DNA from: Desulfovibrio ferrophilus
GTDB taxonomy: Bacteria > Desulfobacterota > Desulfovibrionia > Desulfovibrionales > Desulfovibrionaceae
DNA: 64,000 bases
Direction of reading: 5' to 3'
Assembly: GCF_003966735.1 (NCBI RefSeq)
Contig: NZ_AP017378.1
Location: 62,001-126,000 of the forward strand
The translations under genes and the position numbers were made by a program. Below, in pieces: positions 61,908-64,000 of this stretch. Under the pieces are notes generated by a model that saw only the letters and a program-made list of their open reading frames with translations, made no database searches and was not told where the DNA came from. Within the stretch, counting starts at the first letter, position 1. Each line of letters starts with the position of its first letter.

Positions 61908-62285
61908 ATGAGTGATAGCCATACGGCTCTGGCCGGGATTGTCAGTCGGCTGGACGACATTGCCGTGCAGATCAGGACTCTTGAGGCCGAGGCCGAAATC
62001 CTGTTGCACGAACAGAATGACCCCGCAGCCTCTGAATACAATATGCGTCGCAAGACTGAATTGTTGAGCGAATTGCCCGAAGTCGTCGAGTCATTGACGG
62101 ACGACCTGGACGAAGAAATGCGAAATGCGGTGGAAGATGGGGTGGATGGTTTTGCCCAGCGAGCCATGATGGCGCTGGGGCAGGGCAGCGTGTTCTGGAT
62201 GCGCAATCTGCTCTATCCTGATGATTATGAGCAGGGCCAACCCAATGACCTGGAACGATTCATCGCCGGTTTGGCCGGGCGCTGA
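61908..62285 (+). CDS. Small acidic helical protein, unknown
   Basis: The 125-residue protein is helical and acidic, with a coiled-coil-like first third (IVSRLDDIAVQIRTLEAEAE) and VFWMRNLLYPDDYEQ near the end. No signal peptide. AAGGAGG precedes the ATG at 61908. It may be controlled by the HcpR-like site upstream. No family recognised. Confidence 0.6.
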   Translation: MSDSHTALAGIVSRLDDIAVQIRTLEAEAEILLHEQNDPAASEYNMRRKTELLSELPEVVESLTDDLDEEMRNAVEDGVDGFAQRAMMALGQGSVFWMRNLLYPDDYEQGQPNDLERFIAGLAGR

Positions 62286-62316
62286 TGACAGGTAATCATC
62301 TTTGAGGAGAGCGCAG

Positions 62317-62616
62317 ATGAACGAGATCAAGGTCAAGACCTGTCTGGACGGCATCTTCGGTTGTGGAGATGAAATCAAGTATGAGGACGAAGCCAAGGGC
62401 TATTCAGTTCTGTTTTTGAATGAGCATGACAAGTTTGTGGTTCGTCTTGAACGCCGGACCAGCGAGACCGTGCCCGTTGAGAAGTGTACGGACCATGAAT
62501 GCAAGGACTATGGCGAGGTCGTCGCCAAGCTGACGGATATCGTCTCCATCTATCACGATGAGAGCGACGCGCCCCGAGTTATTGAGACGATACTTTCCGG
62601 CGCTTTACCCAAGTAA
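62317..62616 (+). CDS. Small unknown protein with Cys-containing sites
   Basis: The 99-residue protein starts MNEIKVKTCLDGIFGCGD and has EKCTDHECKDYG in the second half. It is probably cytoplasmic. GAGGAG precedes the ATG, and it follows the 125-residue gene by 31 bp, so both form one unit. Four Cys could bind a metal. No family recognised. Confidence 0.6.
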   Translation: MNEIKVKTCLDGIFGCGDEIKYEDEAKGYSVLFLNEHDKFVVRLERRTSETVPVEKCTDHECKDYGEVVAKLTDIVSIYHDESDAPRVIETILSGALPK

Positions 62617-62621
62617 GGGCT

Positions 62622-62746
62622 AAGGCTGCTGAAAAGCATGCGTCTGCGGCGTTGCTGCACAAGAGATCGGGCTCTCGCGTATGTCTAATACGCGTCGAGC
62701 CCGTTTCTTGTCTGCGCCTGGCATGCACACGCTTTTGAGCAGCCTT
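62622..62746. repeat. Hairpin-forming interspersed element (REP/MITE-like)
   Basis: The 125-bp element begins AAGGCTGCTGAAAAGC (62622-62637) and ends with its near-perfect complement GCTTTTGAGCAGCCTT (62731-62746; one mismatch). Inside, GGGCTC-T-CGCGTA and TACGCG-TC-GAGCCC form a second stem around TGTCTAA, and CAAGA/TCTTG pair as well. The ends and overall plan resemble intergenic hairpin repeats I recall from Desulfovibrio genomes. No coding capacity. Confidence 0.65.
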
Positions 62747-62864
62747 GGGGGAAGAGTAGTAGATTGGTGTCTATACTTGTGGCGGCGAATTGATCATCTA
62801 GTGCGTATAGCGAGATTTATTAACAGGTGTTCCTGTGCTACCCATTCCCAAAAAGGAGAGAGCT

Positions 62865-63206
62865 ATGGAAAGTGGATGGTTTGTCATAATCGGTGCGGTG
62901 ATCGGTGCACTTCCAGCGTTTGTCATATCTAAGATGAACAACAATGCGCATGACAAGCGACAACTTCGGCAGCTCGCTCTCGAAATGGCAATTAATGAAC
63001 GCAATGCGGTTATTGACGTCGCGAAGGCAAAGGGGAGGCATGCTGGAATTCCGCCCCAAAGTGCATTTTTACCAGTAGCATATGCATCGGTTCAGGCTTT
63101 TTTGTCTGGTGATGTCAATTCCATCGATTTTGAAAAAACGTTTGCTGAGATTAATAAGTTGGCTTCTGAGAGTCAGACATATGCTGAGAAATTTTTTATT
63201 AAATAG
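62865..63206 (+). CDS. Small membrane-anchored protein, unknown, atypical base composition
   Basis: The 113-residue protein has one N-terminal membrane helix (WFVIIGAVIGALPAFVIS) and a helical soluble part. AAAGGAGAG precedes the ATG at 62865. It is more AT-rich than neighbouring genes and lies directly behind the hairpin repeat, so recent acquisition is likely. A phage or defence origin cannot be shown from sequence alone. Confidence 0.6.
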   Translation: MESGWFVIIGAVIGALPAFVISKMNNNAHDKRQLRQLALEMAINERNAVIDVAKAKGRHAGIPPQSAFLPVAYASVQAFLSGDVNSIDFEKTFAEINKLASESQTYAEKFFIK

Positions 63207-63231
63207 TTGCGCAATGTCGGCTCGGCGTTCC

Positions 63232-64000
63232 CTATCCCTCGATCACCTTCTTCAAATCCACCCCGTACTTCTTCATGCGGTTGGCTACGGTGCCGCGGTT
63301 GACACTGAGCAGTTTGGCCGCCTGGGATTGGTTGCCTCCGGTGGTTTTGAGGGCACCAATCAACGCCTCCTTTGGGTTTTTTGTGACATCAAAGATAGAA
63401 GTTTGTGTCTCACCGGTGTTGTTAAGGCTATTTTTTTCTCTCTCATGCGGTGCTTCGATGCCAATGGGGTCGCAGGCATTGGCTCCTTCCTGAACCTGAG
63501 GAGGCAGATGCTCGGGGATCAGGGGACCTTCGTCGGTAACGACACAGGCGTATTCCAGAGCGCTCCTGAGTTCGCGGACATTGCCTGGCCATGGATAGCG
63601 AGCGAGTAGGCGCATGGCTCCCGGAGTGGCGCTGCAGGTTGTTTTTCCTGATCGCTTGCTGATCTCGGACATGAAGTGTCGGGCGAGTAGGGGGATGTCT
63701 GCCGTACGCTCGCGCAGCGGGGGGATGTAAATGGGGATGACATTGATGCGGTAGAAGAAGTCCTCGCGGAATTTTCCCTGGCGCACGAGCTTGTTCAGAT
63801 CACGGTTGGTGGCGGTAATGATGCGCGTATCCACCTCCACGGGTCTGTGATCGCCCACCCGTTCGATGATCTTGCTCTCCAGCACGCGTAATAATTTGAC
63901 CTGCGTGTTCAGGGGCACATCGCCAATTTCGTCCAGAAAGATATCGCCCTGATGCGCAGCTTCGAATCGTCCCTGGCGATGACGAATTGCCCCTGTGAAT
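63232..64000 (-). CDS. Sigma-54-dependent transcriptional activator, C-terminal part (5' truncated by window)
   Basis: The visible part starts within the AAA+ domain at FTGA (the sigma-54 contact loop, at the window edge), then IFLDEIGDVPLNTQVKLLRV (Walker B), VDTRIITATNRDLN, DFFYRINVIPIYIPPLRER and YPWPGNVRELRS. The C-terminus carries a Fis-type HTH (GGNQSQAAKLLSVNRGTVANR). The sensory N-terminus is outside the window, so the signal is unknown. It is convergent with the preceding gene at 25 bp. Confidence 0.93.
   Translation of the reverse strand, partial: FTGAIRHRQGRFEAAHQGDIFLDEIGDVPLNTQVKLLRVLESKIIERVGDHRPVEVDTRIITATNRDLNKLVRQGKFREDFFYRINVIPIYIPPLRERTADIPLLARHFMSEISKRSGKTTCSATPGAMRLLARYPWPGNVRELRSALEYACVVTDEGPLIPEHLPPQVQEGANACDPIGIEAPHEREKNSLNNTGETQTSIFDVTKNPKEALIGALKTTGGNQSQAAKLLSVNRGTVANRMKKYGVDLKKVIEG

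Noticed and set aside
1-64000. CRISPR array, prophage, insertion sequence, tRNA or rRNA
   Set aside because: I saw no regularly spaced repeats, phage structural genes, transposase or tRNA/rRNA sequences on either strand.

Overview
The window looks like a chromosomal segment of a sulfate-reducing deltaproteobacterium of the Desulfovibrio group (Desulfovibrionaceae). The evidence is a cytochrome c553 of the Desulfovibrio vulgaris type placed directly before a cytochrome c oxidase operon, low-potential multiheme cytochromes, FNT and CISM-type molybdoenzymes, an FmdE-MoeA fusion, a palindrome matching the HcpR site I recall for Desulfovibrio, and moderately GC-rich DNA. I see no rRNA, tRNA, CRISPR array, prophage or insertion sequence. 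One hairpin-type interspersed element lies near 62.7 kb. Both window ends cut genes (pspA at the left, a sigma-54 activator at the right).

Layout. 0-1 kb: end of a psp (membrane stress) operon. 1-8 kb: oxygen respiration block with a tetraheme cytochrome, cytochrome c553, Sco, an A2-type caa3 oxidase (subunits I, III, IV and a subunit II with two fused cytochrome c domains), the heme O synthase CtaB and a DUF4079-like membrane protein. 8-10.5 kb (minus): ABC ATPase, FtsX-like permease and DUF2318 protein, a likely metal or iron uptake set, preceded by repeated TTGCACATC-type sites. 10.8-18 kb (minus): the most unusual region. An ECF sigma factor fused to a NrtA/NasS-like solute-binding domain stands upstream of an FNT channel, a 44-residue membrane peptide, a cytoplasmic Mo/W-bis-MGD oxidoreductase, its 4x[4Fe-4S] subunit and an FmdE-MoeA fusion. 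I read this as a ligand-sensing sigma factor controlling uptake and conversion of a small anion in the cytoplasm.

18.5-24.4 kb (plus): adenosine-specific kinase family protein, EF-G paralogue, rhodanese lipoprotein, PlsC and RNase J. 24.6-26.7 kb: FlgM, a 73-residue protein with a nearly perfect sigma-28 promoter, and unknown genes. 26.8-36.1 kb: TPR protein, TlpA-type thioredoxin, Cache histidine kinase, HD protein and a large GGDEF sensor with two periplasmic binding domains. 36.2-43.9 kb: zinc ribbons, Tat-lipoprotein M48 protease, amidohydrolase, DEAD-box helicase, two tandem DM9-like exported proteins, thioesterase and phosphoglycerate mutase. 44-48 kb (minus): Fe-alcohol dehydrogenase, homoserine dehydrogenase and aminotransferase. 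48-56.4 kb (minus): secreted and unknown proteins, ComFB, a second TPR/HD pair, a TrpF-like protein lacking the catalytic Cys, a TPR lipoprotein and a ModF-like double ABC protein. 56.5-60.7 kb (minus): CstA carrier with a LytS/LytTR pair, resembling the pyruvate-responsive BtsSR-BtsT system. 60.7-64 kb: polyferredoxin of the NapH/CcoG type with an HcpR-like palindrome upstream, small unknown genes, the hairpin repeat and the truncated sigma-54 activator.

Start codons were chosen from ribosome binding sites and family N-termini. All functional calls are from reading the sequence; no database search was run.
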